Positions 38,243 to 51,200 of a stretch of DNA of 64,000 bases are shown here, piece after piece. Both the position numbers and the translations under genes were made by a program. Under the pieces are notes generated by a model. The model was not told the origin of the DNA. It saw only the letters and a list, made by a program, of their open reading frames with translations, and did no database searches. Numbering within the stretch: the stretch's first letter is position 1; each line of letters starts with the position of its first letter. This stretch comes from Niebla homalea (taxonomy: Eukaryota > Ascomycota > Lecanoromycetes > Lecanorales > Ramalinaceae): assembly GCA_019925105.1 (NCBI GenBank), contig JAHGAU010000027.1, forward strand, positions 62,001-126,000, read 5' to 3'.

Positions 38243-38902
38243 TACTACGGGAAACGGCACGGGATAAAACGGGTTTTCGATTTATTTATCTTATCCCGCG
38301 TGGGACGGAATAAGCTTAAATCCTATCCTATCCTATCTTTATCCCGGCGGGATAAAATCGAGATATACTAAGATCTCGCCAAAACGCGGGGTAAAAGTGA
38401 ATTAATAACGGTGGTAATAAGGGTATAGGTAAAGGTGCGGGTAATAAGGGTAATAAGGGTAATAAGGGTAATAAGGGTAATAAGGGTAATAAGGGTAATA
38501 AGGGTAATAAAGGTGATAAGGGTAATAAGGGTGATAGGGGTGGTGGTACGGGTGCAGGTAAGGGTGGAAGTAAGGATGAATTAAGGGGTAGATTATTATA
38601 GAGATTAATATAAATATTTTCTTAATGGTTTCTAGATAACCGGAAAAACCATAATCCGGTTATGGATAAACCACTAAAAAAAAATTATATTAATTTTTAT
38701 AATAATTTACCTTTGAATTTACTATTCTAGCCAGGTTTTTCCTTATTTTATCCGCTACGGAATCTTAATATATCCCGATCACGTCTTATTCTATCCTATA
38801 TTAAAACGGAATAAAATTCTATTTACTTTATCCCGTCCTATCCTTATCCCGTCTTTATCCCGTCTTTATCTCATAAAGTATATCCCGTCCCGCTTCTCTG
38901 AG
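38243..38902. mobile_element. Fold-back MITE M3 carrying a 9-bp minisatellite
   Basis: The left end TACTACGGGAAACGGCACGG and the following arm match the right arm of M1 in reverse complement (including TTATCCCGCGTGGGACGG). The right arm ends ...TCCCGTCCCGCTTCTCTGAG near 38902. Inside lie the 9-bp repeat block (38431-38545) and a hairpin near 38625-38680 that is also present in M4. The expected 8-bp duplication is not found: the left flank is ACTAAAAA and the right flank already belongs to S2. The right end is therefore altered. At about 660 bp it is the longest member, because of the minisatellite. Confidence 0.75.
38431..38545 (+). repeat. GC-retaining 9-bp minisatellite (GGTAATAAG)n
   Basis: About 12 units of GGTAATAAG lie inside M3, with GGTGATAAG variants at the right end and imperfect units on both sides (38410-38580). 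Because 9 is a multiple of 3, the block reads as Gly-Asn-Lys repeats from the stop at 38398-38400 to TAG near 38600, but there is no ATG. I do not call a gene. The low divergence suggests recent expansion. Confidence 0.85.
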
Positions 38903-39660
38903 GCTTTTGGAAGAGCCCCGTACCATTTCAATTCCCAGCAAAATAACCCCTAGTTATTACGTAAAGTTAATTTATAAAGTTATAGGGATTTAACGTTAAA
39001 AAGTTAAAGTTAAAAATAAATAAAATTAACCCGAAAATTTAAATATTAATTAACTTAAAATAATTTTGATATTAATAATAAAAAAGGTATATAACTAAGG
39101 TTACCGCCCCCGATTAAGTTTAATATAATTTAATAAAAACCTTTTTTATAAATTATAATGACAATAAAGGATTTTTAGCGGAAATAATAAATTAAGGATT
39201 TAAGGTATTTATTAATTGTATTCGGATCAAAATAAAGACTTAATGGTAATATTAAAGCCAATAATTATAAGGGAAATGTTTTTATTTGAATCAAATTAGC
39301 CTTTAAGGTAAAATAAAGTTAAGTTAACCGGTTGTAATTTCCCTTATCCTTTTAAATTAAAGCGATAAGTTGAAAATAAATATCAATATTAAAAACAATC
39401 GTAACTTAATATAATAATATTCTCGGCCTATACTCTAATGCTCGGCTTATTTCTTCTATTAAGCGGGATGGCTTAACGCGTACTTTTAAGTAGCTATAAG
39501 CTACCTATACCTAGATTTACTCTTATGAAATTAAAATCCAATTATATTATTATTATTTATATTAAAAGCCGGTTTCTACTTAGTCCCTAATACTTAATTA
39601 TTAATATTAAGGAACGCCGAAATTAACTTAATAGCTAGACTTATATATAAAAAAATTAAT
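38903..39660 (+). mobile_element. SINE-like element S2, 5'-truncated, with an inserted 181-bp segment
   Basis: This + strand copy of the S1 family lacks the tRNA-like head. The body (CTTTTGGAAGAGCC..., then ATAGGGATTTAACGTTAAAA at 38979-38998) aligns with S1 read on its own strand. The 3' end, GGAACGCCGAAATTAACTTA (39611-39630), is the LINE tail. A segment at 39411-39591 is absent from S1 and is bounded by ACTTAAT on both sides (39404-39410, 39592-39598). It contains two CTCGGCYTA motifs and may be another small insertion. Confidence 0.75.
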
Positions 39661-40393
39661 AAATATTATATTATAATATTTTAATATATTAATTTAAACG
39701 AATATAAATTATAAATAATAAAATATAGAATAAAGTAGAAAATAAAATACATAATATATAAGAACAAAGGATATATAATGGAAAATAATTATTTTATATT
39801 AGGAAAAAAGGAGATAAAAAGGAAAAATAAAAGCTCATTAATTAATACTCTAAATATAACTATTTAAAAAAGATTTATCAAATCTTTTTTAAAAGGAAGA
39901 TAAGCTTTATTAAAAAAAATTCAAATAATAAAACGAAAGAAAAAGAAAAAAAGATTTTCGGAAATAAAAGTAAAAAAGTCAATATGAAATACCGTAAAAA
40001 CGTAAAAAGGTTTAAAAAGGCTTATAGAGATAATAATATTAATAAGAAAAAGAAAAAAGATAAACGGAATATTAACTTAAGAATAATAAATTTCTATTTA
40101 TTAAATAAGTTAAGAATTATATCATATATTATAAAAGAATAATTAATAAAGAATAATTAATAAAGAATAATTAAAAAGGAATAATTAATATAAAATTTCT
40201 GTTTATATATAATCATTATATAAGGATTACCGTAAAATACCTTAATATTTCTATTAATAAACTTTAATAATTGCTTTTACTTTTTCTTTAAGAAGAATAA
40301 AATAATTTATATTTATTTATTTTTAAATAAAAAATTGAATTTAAATAATTAAAAATAAATTTACAAGATAAAAATCTTTATTCTTTAAACCTT
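39661..40393. other. AT-rich spacer with short tandem repeats
   Basis: No gene was seen. At about 40136-40190 a 13-bp unit (AATTAATAAAGAA) repeats about three times. Confidence 0.5.
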
Positions 40394-40398
40394 ATAAG

Positions 40399-40559
40399 TA
40401 TTATAATTCCATGTAACTTTATTATTAGGCGCGGCCTATTTGCCTTATAAGTATTAGCTCCTTAATACTTATCCTGATATAATAGGGGCATTCTATACTA
40501 TAAATACCATTATAGTTATTATTCCGTTAATAGCTCGACCTTATATTAATTCCTTAATA
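40399..40559 (+). repeat. 5' LTR of the miniature LTR element
   Basis: This LTR of 161 bp begins TATTATAATTCC and ends CCTTAATA. The partner LTR ends CCCTAACA, so the original ends were probably TG...CA with RIP changes. Many of the differences from the 3' LTR are C/T or G/A. Confidence 0.83.
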
Positions 40560-41702
40560 TAATAATAACTAATTTTTGTTATCGCAAAATTAATTATAAG
40601 TTTTTTATATAGTCGTATTTTATTAAAACCAATATTATTAATCGGCTTAATATAATATCGTAATTAATTAGTAACTAAGCCGTATAATAATTACTTATTA
40701 TAAGCCTACAAAAAACTAATAATTATAGGAATTAAAAGTAAGAACCTTTATAAATTAAGTCATTAGAATTAAGTAACGGTTAATATTAATAATAGTTAAG
40801 TTAATAAGGCTTAAAATAAGTTAAATAAGGATGAAAATAAAAACCTTATATTGAAAAACGTATAATTAACAAGATGATACGGTTAAGATAATACCGTAGA
40901 TAAATTTATCGTAAAAAATATTTTAATCGTTTTACCCGTAATATAAAGTTAAAATTAATCGTTGACTTAATAAATAAGTTAATCGATTTTATTTTGATCA
41001 TAATATTTACGTAAGTTTATTACTAATAATAAGTTTATTATAATAATATTAGGTTTTAATTTAGTTTCTTAAATAATTTAATAATTTAATCTCCTTCGTC
41101 TTATAAATTTTTTAATAATTATATTATTACGATATAAGCCTATAAGACGTTAATAACTACGGGACTTTTAATAAAATAATTTATAGACCAGAAAAATGAA
41201 AAAATGGATGGACGGTTAATATTAATAATAATACGGGTAAGGGGAAAATTATAAATAAAGTAAGAGTAAGGATATTTATATCTGTATGTGCGACGACGGT
41301 ATAAAGGGTAAAAACCACGGGACTTAATACGGCTTTAACTTACCTATATAGGGTAAAAGCTATTTAACCGGTTTATTTACGGATACTTTATTAATCGTTT
41401 TAGTTTTAAAACGGCGTTAACTTTAATAGTTTCATATTAAGCTCTATTTTATTAAGAAGTATACGACTTAATATTACTTCGGAGATTATATTAGTTAATT
41501 AAACTTAAGTCTATTTTTTCTCCTTTATATCTTCGGTTTTTTCATTTTTTTAGTCGATTTTACAGGAGCTTTTTCTTAATACCCGGTTGCTCAGCCTTTA
41601 ATACTTAAAGTATTAACAATTTATTCGGTAAATCATTAAGGCTATACCTAGGTCCAATAAGGGTGGTTTTAATATGGATGGCTCGTAAAAGCTTACCGTC
41701 TT

Positions 41703-41713
41703 AAAGGGGGAGA
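41703..41713 (+). promoter_or_regulatory. Polypurine tract of the LTR element
   Basis: AAAGGGGGAGA lies three bases before the 3' LTR. This is the position of the plus-strand primer in LTR retroelements. It has escaped decay. Confidence 0.7.
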
Positions 41714-41716
41714 TCG

Positions 41717-42381
41717 TATTATAGTTCCAAATGGCCTTATTACCAGGCTCGGGCTATTTGCCCTATAAGTACTAGCTTCTTAGCACTTATACTTATATAA
41801 TAAGTGCATCCTATACCAAAGATACCACCATAGCTATTATTCCGTTCATACTCCGGGAAGCGGGACAGGATATATCCCATAGGATACGGACGGGATAGGG
41901 ATAGGACGGGATAAAGTGAATAGAATCCCATCCCGTATTAATGCGGGATGGGACGGGATGGGATTGGGATATGCCAAGATCCCGGTGGCGGATAAAACAA
42001 GGGAAAACCTGGCCAAAACAGTGAATTAAGGGTTAAAAAAAGGTAATTATCAGAAAGATAATCGCAATTTTTTTCTTGGTGGTTTATCGCTAACCAGAAA
42101 AACCATACTCCGGTTATCAATAAACCACCAAAAAAATATTTGTGATAATCTTTATAATAATATCTCCCTTAATTTACTGTTTTAGCTATACCCCCTTTTT
42201 ACCCCGCGTCTTAACGGGATCTTAATATATCCCGATCCCATCCCGCCGGGATAAGGATGGGATAAGACGGGATATAGCCTTATCCCGTCCCACGCGGATA
42301 AGTGAATCAAAAAACCGTCCTATCCCGTCCCGCTTCCCGGAGTATCCGTTCATAGCTCGACCTTATATTAATTCCCTAACA
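41717..42381 (+). repeat. 3' LTR, split by MITE M4
   Basis: The LTR sequence occupies 41717-41848 and 42353-42381, plus one copy of the M4 duplication. It matches the 5' LTR without length difference once M4 is removed. Confidence 0.83.
41849..42344. mobile_element. Fold-back MITE M4 with perfect 8-bp duplication
   Basis: This 496-bp element begins TACTCCGGGAAGCGGGAC and ends GTCCCGCTTCCCGGAGTA. TCCGTTCA stands on both sides (41841-41848 and 42345-42352). The uninterrupted target is visible in the 5' LTR as TCCGTTAATAGCTCG. Arms of about 140 bp are built of GGGATGGGAC modules. A near-perfect palindrome centres at 41939/41940. A second hairpin in the middle (42079-42131, arms TTGGTGGTTTAT and ATAAACCACCAA) is also seen in M3. 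Open frames at 41740-41931 and 41938-42120 are read-through of these repeats. The 8-bp duplication points to a hAT-type transposase supplied from elsewhere. Confidence 0.92.
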
Positions 42382-42386
42382 ATAAG

Positions 42387-43598
42387 AAAGAAATAAAAGG
42401 AAAACGATTTAAAAACATATAATACGAATATTTTTTTAAATACATAAATTAAAATTATTAACTTTTTTCAAGATTTAAAAAATATTATAAATAAAAAAAA
42501 GTATTTAACCAAAAACTCTAGTAAATATTATACAGAATTATATAGAAGGATAAAAATACTTTTTATAAAAAGGCGGATAAATTAATCAATATTATTAAAT
42601 ATAGAAAAGTAAAGTTATTTATTTTTAAAAGAACAGTTATATAAAGTAAAATAACAATAATAAATCAACATTTTAATTGTATTTTAAATATAAGGAGAAA
42701 GGTAAATACTATTAATTATTATATAAATACTCAGAAACCATTTAATTTTTAGCTATATTTTAATAATATTTATATTTAAAAAAATAACTTTATATTAAAA
42801 CTTACGTTAAAAGGATATCAAATATAAAAGGATTTAAGGCAAAGTTATTAAAATAATTAAAAGGATTCATTTACCCCATATTAATAATAATAATTATTTT
42901 TAAAAATTCTATAACCTTAACCCTAACAACGCTTAAAAAATCGTAAATAGAATGATAATATTAATAAAACCCTTATAAAAATTAAAATATATGAAAGGAA
43001 AAAGTTTTATAAAAAGGATAAAGTTGATTAAGAAATCGATTTTCTTATTAAAGTTTAATAACTATATATTTAAATTAATATTTATAACTTACTCCTTTTA
43101 AGTGAAAAGTTAAAATTATTAATAGAAAAATAGAGAAGGTAAATTTACAATTTAAAATTAAAATTTAACTTTCCGGTACTTAAGAAATTATAAAAGAAAG
43201 CTATAATGACGTTAAAAGTTAAATTAAGGTATTAAGGAATCTTTTTTATCTTATATTATTGATAATTAAATTGAATAATATAAAAAAAAATTAGTTTTAT
43301 TTTTATTTAAAACCGTAAAAGTAATAATATTTAACGTAAATAGTAAATTAATAAACGATTTTAAAAAAAAATAAAGTATTAAATATAAAGGGGGGTTTTT
43401 AATAAGCTCTTTATAATAATTGGTTTTATTTAACTATATATTCTTAAAAACGTATTAAAAAAAATATTATTTAAAAAGCTTTAAAAAATTTGAAAGAATT
43501 GCTTTAAAAATTTTAATTAAATTAGAATATTCAGAATAAAAGCTTATTAATTATTTATATCTTACTCATAATAGAACTAACTTTATTGTATTTAATAT
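42387..43598. other. AT-rich spacer, no gene seen
   Basis: This is 1.2 kb of AT-rich DNA left of LINE copy I. Nothing in it could be supported as a gene, RNA or repeat. Its last bases, TATTTAATAT (43589-43598), are the left duplication of copy I. Confidence 0.5.
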
Positions 43599-46500
43599 TG
43601 ATTGATTGATTGATTGATTTATACTACGGATCTAGCTAAGTTAATTCCGGCGTTCCTTAATACGCGGCCTTTTAACCTTGCTAATAATTGTAAAAACCTA
43701 ATACTTATAACGTTAAAATAAAAACTAACGTTTATTAAACCTTTATTTTCTATCCCTTAAGGTAAAGAATATTAATAATTATTTAAAGAGTAATAATCTA
43801 TCTATATACTTTATATATTTTAACCCTTTTAAGAAAATTTATAATATTACGATTATATTCTTATAAAGATTACCTTTAAGCTTATTATTCTTTTATTCCT
43901 TTATATATTTATATTGTTTTAATTTTACGTAACGTTTCTAAATATCCTTATTAATATTTACGTATTTAATATATAGCCCTTTTATATTATTATTATTATT
44001 AACTTTTTTAAAAACTTTTAATAAACGTTTATTATTATATCCTTATAATTATAGAAGATACTTTCCGGTTTATATAATTAATATAACCGGTTTCCGCTTC
44101 TCTTTTTCTTCCTTAATTAATAATAGGTTTTTTCCGTAAGACTTTTAATAACCTTATTTATCTTTATAATAAAATTAAATTATAATAATAATTTAATAAA
44201 TATTATAAATTTAATAATTACCCGGATACCTTATTTTATAAATAATATTTAACGGTAATTATAAGTATTAACTTTTATAATAAATTTTAATTTAATTTCC
44301 GTGAATAAAAAATAAAAAATAAAAACGTATATAATATTTTATTTTCTTTATTTATATTTATATCCGGCGTTTATCCAATTTCCGGTATATATAATAAATA
44401 AGAAGTAAGTTAAATCGTTTTTATCCGTCCGGAGTTAAATTATTAATACGTTATTACCCTTTTTTATAATATTATAATAACGGAAATATTTATTAATAAT
44501 CTTTTTATCGTTAAAAACTAAATAATAATAACTTTAAAATATAAAGTCCTTATATTTCCGTTAACGTTTATTTTATTTTATCATAACTTATAAAGTAATT
44601 ATAATAATTTTTACTTTTTAAATCCTTTTAATTTTAATTTTTTTTACCCTTAATAAAAGTTTATATATATTTAAATTAATTTCTGGGATACCGGTGAAAT
44701 TATTTATCTTAATAAGAAAAAAGATAAATATCTTTATTTTATTTTTTTTAATTTAAAGCTTATTAAGATTTTAATGGATCCGCCCGTTTCTTATTATTAT
44801 AATTAAGTATATATATTTCTTTAATTTTTTTTAAGTAATTATTTAATTTAATAAAACTTTAACTAACGGTATAAAGATTTTAAAGTTTAATATTAAGATA
44901 AGGATTACTTAATAAATACCGTTAATTATTTTTAAATATTAATTTTAGACTTACTATAATATTTAAATAAGCTCCTTCTTATATCCCGGAGTATTTTTAA
45001 GTATATATTAAATAACTATAATATATATTATAGTTAGCTTTATTACGGCTTAATAAATAGTCCGGGCCTTTTATAACGTAATTCTTTATATTAATATAAT
45101 AAGATAAATAAATAAATTTTCCTATAAAATTATCTTTTTTTAAATTTTTTTTATATAATTTTTTTAATTGAACTTCTTATTTATTTAAAAGTTAAGGATT
45201 AGAATATTAATATTTAGCTTTACCGTAATTCTATTTAAGTTTATTATAGTTATTATATTATATAACTTTAAACTTTTAATTATATAAATAAATTTATCTT
45301 TATACGGTATAAATTAAGCCTTATAAATTCTTATTTATTAAAAATAAACTTTATAAACTTATTTTAATTTTAAATAATTTATACGTATAAAAGTATTATA
45401 AGTTAAAAGGTAAACGTTATTAATAAAGTTTCCAATTTAAATCTTTTATTTTAACTTAATAAGTTCCTTAATTAATAAATTATTAAAAAATAAAAATAAT
45501 ATAAAAAAAAAAAATCTTTAAAGAATCCTTATTATAGCGGGCTTTATTGGGCTTATTTTTTATCTTAAATTAATTAACGTAACTTAATTACTTAAGGAAT
45601 TCTTTATTTATTCAATTAAAAAAAAGAATATTTCTTTTTTCTTTAAATTATATAATAACCTTTAATAATTTATTTTATTAAAAATATTTATAATATTAAA
45701 AGAATGAAAATTTATAATATATTTCTTCCCGTAATCTTATACCGTATATATACCGTTAATTAATCCTTTAAGGGCTATTTTTATTAATTAATTTCTTTTT
45801 TTTTATTTATTAATTAAAAAGAAGTCCGTAATTCTTTATATAATTATTAAAGATTTTTATTATTACCGTTTTTAAGGTTTTCCTTAACGTATAAAAAAGT
45901 ATAATAAGTTTATAAGACCTTATTTTAAAGTAATTTAGCTTAATAAACTTTTTAAGGATAATTATTTTTATTTCCTTAAACTTACGTAAGTAATAATTAA
46001 CGTTAAAATATATTTTAAAAAAATAAATGAAAACCTTTTTAAACGGTAATATTATTATTAATAAGAATTTATTAAGGATTTCATTTAATCCCGGGGCTTT
46101 ATCCTTCTTTAATTTATTAATTATTTTAATTATTATATCTTATATTATTACTTTATTTATTAATACGGGATTAAAGTATATAATACCGTTAATATCGTTT
46201 AAATTAACCTTTAACGGAGGGAGGAAAAATGCTCCTTTAAAGGTTTTAATTTTACCGTTAAAGGTATTAATTAATATATTATTAAGTCTTTTAAAAAACG
46301 GGAATTTAAAAATAAACTTTAATTTCCTATTTTATTCTTTACTATACTTCATTAACTTTTAAATATTATAAAGTAAAACCGTTAAATTATATACCGTAAA
46401 TTAAAAGTATATTTACTTAATTTTCTTAATAGTTTCTCTTTTTCCTTTTAAGTAACCTTTGATTAATTAAATATTTCTTAATTCTTATACTTAAAAATTT

Positions 46501-48198
46501 ACTTTATTAACCTTTTTACCTTTATAATTATAGTTATATACCCTTTATTTTAATAAGTTTTAATTCTTTAAAAAAGCTTCGTTACTAAGACTATTTTATC
46601 GATTATTTCATTTAATACCTTTATTACTTGCTTTATAAAGAAATCGATCCGGTTTTTATTATTTAATTAAGGGAGGTTTATAAATTATATTATTTTTTTT
46701 TCCGTTTTCTTATAAAATTTTATTACCTTAACCGTTTTCCACGCTTTCCTTACCGGTAATAATAAGGTCGTATTAACGGTTTAATTTAAAGTTATTTATA
46801 TTAATATATAATCCGATTTATATTTTAAGTCCTTTTATAGCTTATATATTATAATTATGCCGGTAACCTTTTCCGTATTAAAGGTTAAATTAATCGTTAT
46901 TTTAAACTTATAATTTTTTTATATAGTAATCCCTTATAATATTAATAATAAAAGGTTAATTTAAGCGGTAACTATTAATATATTATCGAATTTAATATAA
47001 TTTATTATACGTTTTTCCCTATTCTATATATAATAATATGAATTAAAATCTCTTAATAATATATATTTACTTAAAGTAATTAAGACTTCTTTAAATAATA
47101 ATATTATAAACGGTTTTTCTTTATTAACCGGTAGCGGGTTATATACGTTATAAATATTAAAATCGCCCTTTAAGTTTTTTTCTTTTATAATACGGAATAT
47201 ATAAAGGTTTTTACTGTAATAAGTAATATTTTAATTATTTATATTAAACCGCTTATTTATAAAAAAGCATATTCTGATTATTTTATCCCCCTTAAAAATT
47301 AAATAAAACCTTTTTTTTTAATTAATAAATAAATATATATATAAATTATATAATAATTCTTATATTATTATAATATCAATATCTTTGATTTCTTTAAACT
47401 TAAATATTAATATTATTATTTTAATTTTTTCGTTATAGACGTTATATTATATTACTTTTAAAAGTATTAATATATTATATATTAACCTTTATAAGGGCTT
47501 TTTTATTTATACCCGTTTAAATTATGGACTTTTTATTAAAGTTAAACGTTTTTTAATTTAATACCTTTTTAATTATTATTAAAAACGTAGGACAGTTAAC
47601 TTTTAAAATTAAGATTATAAAAAGTTTCCTTTTCTTTATTTTAATTATTATTATTAATATCCTTTATTATTTAATTAATTAAGTTTACGTCTTAAAATTA
47701 TTTTTAATTAACCCGTTAAACTAGTTCCGTACGTATTATATCGTTAGATTTTTACGGTTATCCGGGTTTCCTTATGTTTAATTTTCTTAATTCTTATTAT
47801 ATATTTAAAATCCTATATTAAGTATCTTTCTTTATTATATATAATATATTTAAATACGTTCTTTATAAGCCTTTTAATTATTAACTTTATATACTTATAA
47901 GTATTATAATTTTTAATGTAAATTATATATTTTATTATATTAAGATACTTTATAATAATATATTTATAATTTTAATATTTAAAATATTAATAAATATCCG
48001 CTACTTTATTTTATAGTTAAATTATTTTAAAAATCTTTTTTTAATAATCTTTTAATTTAAGACATTATTATATATTTTTATTAACGTTACGCTTAATATA
48101 ATAATAAAATATCATTTTACGTATTTTAAGGAATTAAATTTTTTTATTATTAAAAGAAGTTTATAATTAATAATTTTAAATTTTAAATAAAGAATTAT
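43599..48198 (-). mobile_element. LINE copy I, 3' part (ORF2 and end of ORF1)
   Basis: This is a minus-strand, nearly full-length LINE that copy J splits at 48199. The (TTGA)n tail starts at 43599. The 10-bp duplication TATTTAATAT flanks the whole element (43589-43598 and 55181-55190). The two parts together give about 5.79 kb. ORF2 runs from about 47480 down to TAA 43621-43619. Its RT box lies near 45415-45430. The + strand open frame at 46027-46362 is antisense to the RT and is not a gene. Confidence 0.94.
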
Positions 48199-48214
48199 TG
48201 ATTGATTGATTGAT

Positions 48215-51200
48215 TTATATTACGGATCTAGCGAAGCTAATTCCGGCGTTCCTTAATATTCGGTTATTTAACCTTATTAATAACCGTAAAAAACCCGATA
48301 TTTATAACGTTAAAAATAAAAACCGGTATTTACCCAGTTTTTACTTACGTTTTAAGGGTTAAGAGTATTTATGGCCGTTTAAAGAATAAGAATTTATTTA
48401 TATATTTTTTCTAAGAAAACTTATAATACTACGATTAAATTTACTTAAGGGTTACCCTTAAATTTATTATTCTTCCGTTACTTTATAGGTTTATTTAATA
48501 TTAAAATTTTAAAATTCTGATTATATTATTAAATATTCTTACCGATATATATATTATTATTACTTTATTTATATGACTTTATTAATTAATATAATATCGC
48601 TTTTTATACCGCTTTAATATTTATAGCCCCCTTAACCCCTTATTAAGTATAATTTTTCCGCCGTTATTTTTTATTTTTAAATTAATAATAAAGTTTCTTA
48701 TTTAAATCCTTAACCATTTTTTTTATTTCCTTAATTAAGTTAAATTATAGTAATAAGCCCGTAACTATTATAAATTTAATAGTTATTTTAATACCCTTTT
48801 TATTAATAAGTATTTAATGATAATCGTTAATCCCTACCCTTTTAATTAATCCCGGTTTAAGCCCCTTAAATAATAGATAGGAGATTAATACGTATATAAC
48901 GTCCTACTTTTATTTTTTATATTTATAATTAACGTTAATTTAATTACCGGTATATATAATAAAAAGGAAATAAGTTAAACCGTTTTTATTTGTCCGGAGT
49001 TGGATTATTAATATATTATTATTTTTCCTTATAATCCCGTAACGTTAAAGATACTTATTAATAATTTTATCGTTATTTAAAGCCGGGTATTATTACCTTT
49101 AAGGGATTAATTCTTTATATTTACGTTAACGCTTTATTTACCTTTTTATAGTTTATAAAGTAATTACCGTTAATTTTACTTTTACGGTTTTTTTCTTTTT
49201 TATTGCTTTTACTTTAAGTAAAAGTTTATATATTCTTATATTAACTTTTTAAATATAAAATAAGTTAATTTCTTTTTTAATTTATTTTAATTTAACTTTT
49301 ATAAAAAAGGTAAATACTGCTTTTCTACGCTTTTTTATTTAAGGCCTTTTATAATTCTAATGAATACGTTTATTTTTTATTAATATAATTAAGTTTATAT
49401 TTTTTTTAAACCTCGTTTAAATAATTATTTAATTTAAAATTAGCTATATTAATAATATAAAGACCTTAAATTCTAATACCGGGATAGGAATTATTTTATA
49501 TACTTTATTTATTATTTTTAAGTATTAATTTTAAACCTTTTATAGTTACTGGACGGGCTTTTTCTTATATTTAAGCGTACTTTTAAATACGTATTAAATA
49601 ATTATTATATACGTTATTATAAGTTTTATAACCGTTTAATAAACGGTTTTAACCTTTTATAAAATAGTTTCTTACGTTGACGCCGTAAGGTAAATAAGGC
49701 CCCTTTCCTATGAAATTATTTTCTTTTAAACCTTTTTTATATAATCCTTTTAATCTAGTTTCTTATTAACTTATAAATTAAATACCTTAATATTAACCTC
49801 CGATTTTACCGTTATATTATTTAAGTTTATTATAATTATTATATTATATAATTTTAAATTTTTTATTATATAAATAAACTTATACTTATATAAGGCAAAT
49901 TAAACCTTATATATCTTTATTTATTATAAATAAACTTTATAAGCTTATTTTAATTTTAAATAGTTTATATAAATAAATATATTATAAGTTAAAAAATAAA
50001 TATTATTAATAAAGCTTTTTATTTAAATTTTTTTTTAACTTTATTAAGTCTTTAATAAGCGGGTTATTAAAGAATAAAAATAAGATTAAGGAAATAAATA
50101 ACCTTTAAAAAATCCCTATTATTATAAGCTTTATAATACTTATCTTTTATCCCAGGTTAATTAATGTTACTTAATTATTTAAGAAACTTTTTATTTAATT
50201 TATAAAGAAAAATAAAATCCCCTTTTTTTATAAATTATATAATAATTTTTAATAATTTATTTTATTAAACGTCTTTATAAAATTTAGGGAAAAAAGACTT
50301 ATAATGTATTTTTTCTTATAATCTTATACCGTATATACGTTATTAATTAAGCCTTTAAAAGTTATTTCCGTTAACCGTTTTCTTTTTATTTTTATTTATT
50401 AATTAAAAAAAATAGCTTATATTTTTTTACGTAATTATTTAAGATCTTTATAATTATTATCTTTAAAGTCTTTTTTAACGTATAAAGGAGTATTATAAGT
50501 CTATATAATTTTATTTTTAAATAATTTAATTTAACCGGCTTTTTAAGGATAATCGTCTTAATCTCTTTAAATTTACGGAGGTAATATCCTATATTAAAAT
50601 AAGTTTAAAATAAATAAATAAAAAATTCTTTAAATAATAACGTTATTATAAATAGGAATTTATTTAATATATTATTAAGTTTAAAGGTTTTATCCTTTTT
50701 TAACTTATTAATCGCTTTAATTATTATTTTTTAAGTTATTACCTTATTTATTATTATTAATTTAAAATATACCGTATTATTAATATTTATTAAGTTAACT
50801 TCCGGTAACGGGGGAAAGAATACCCCTTTAAAAGCCTTAATTTTATTGTTAAAGGTATTTATTACCGTATTATTTAATCTTTTTAAGGGTAAAAACTTAA
50901 AAATAAGTTTAAGTTTCTTACTTTATTCCTTACCGTATTTTATTAACTTTTAAATATTATAAAGGGAAACCGTTAAGTTATATATTATAGCCCGGAAGTA
51001 TATTTATTTAACCCTCCGGATAATTCTTTCTTTTTCTTCTTAAGTTTTTTTTAACCGTTAAAGCGTTTCCCGGTTTTTATATTTAATAGTTTATTTTATA
51101 AACGTTTTTACCTTTATAATTATTTTTATATATTTTTTATTTTAATAGATTTTAACTTTTTAAAACGGCTTTATTATTAAAATTATAATGTTAATTATTT

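Larger units (their letters stand above)
40399..42381 (+). mobile_element. Miniature LTR retroelement (TRIM-like) with MITE in its 3' LTR
   Basis: Two direct repeats flank a 1157-bp internal part (40560-41716). The 5-bp target duplication ATAAG lies at 40394-40398 and 42382-42386. Removing M4 and its 8-bp duplication from the 3' repeat leaves exactly 161 bp, equal to the 5' repeat. A purine tract lies just before the 3' LTR. No gag or pol motif is recognisable in the internal part, so the element was probably non-autonomous, although RIP could have hidden short coding stretches. Orientation follows from the purine tract. Confidence 0.85.

Noticed and set aside
38431..38545. Telomere-like repeat (AAGGGT)
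   Set aside because: The unit is 9 bp (GGTAATAAG), not TTAGGG, and it lies inside a MITE, not at a chromosome end.
46027..46362. 111-codon open frame on +
   Set aside because: It is antisense to the RT region of LINE copy I. A matching antisense stretch at 18922-19110 lies in copy F, which shows that it follows the LINE sequence and is not an independent gene.
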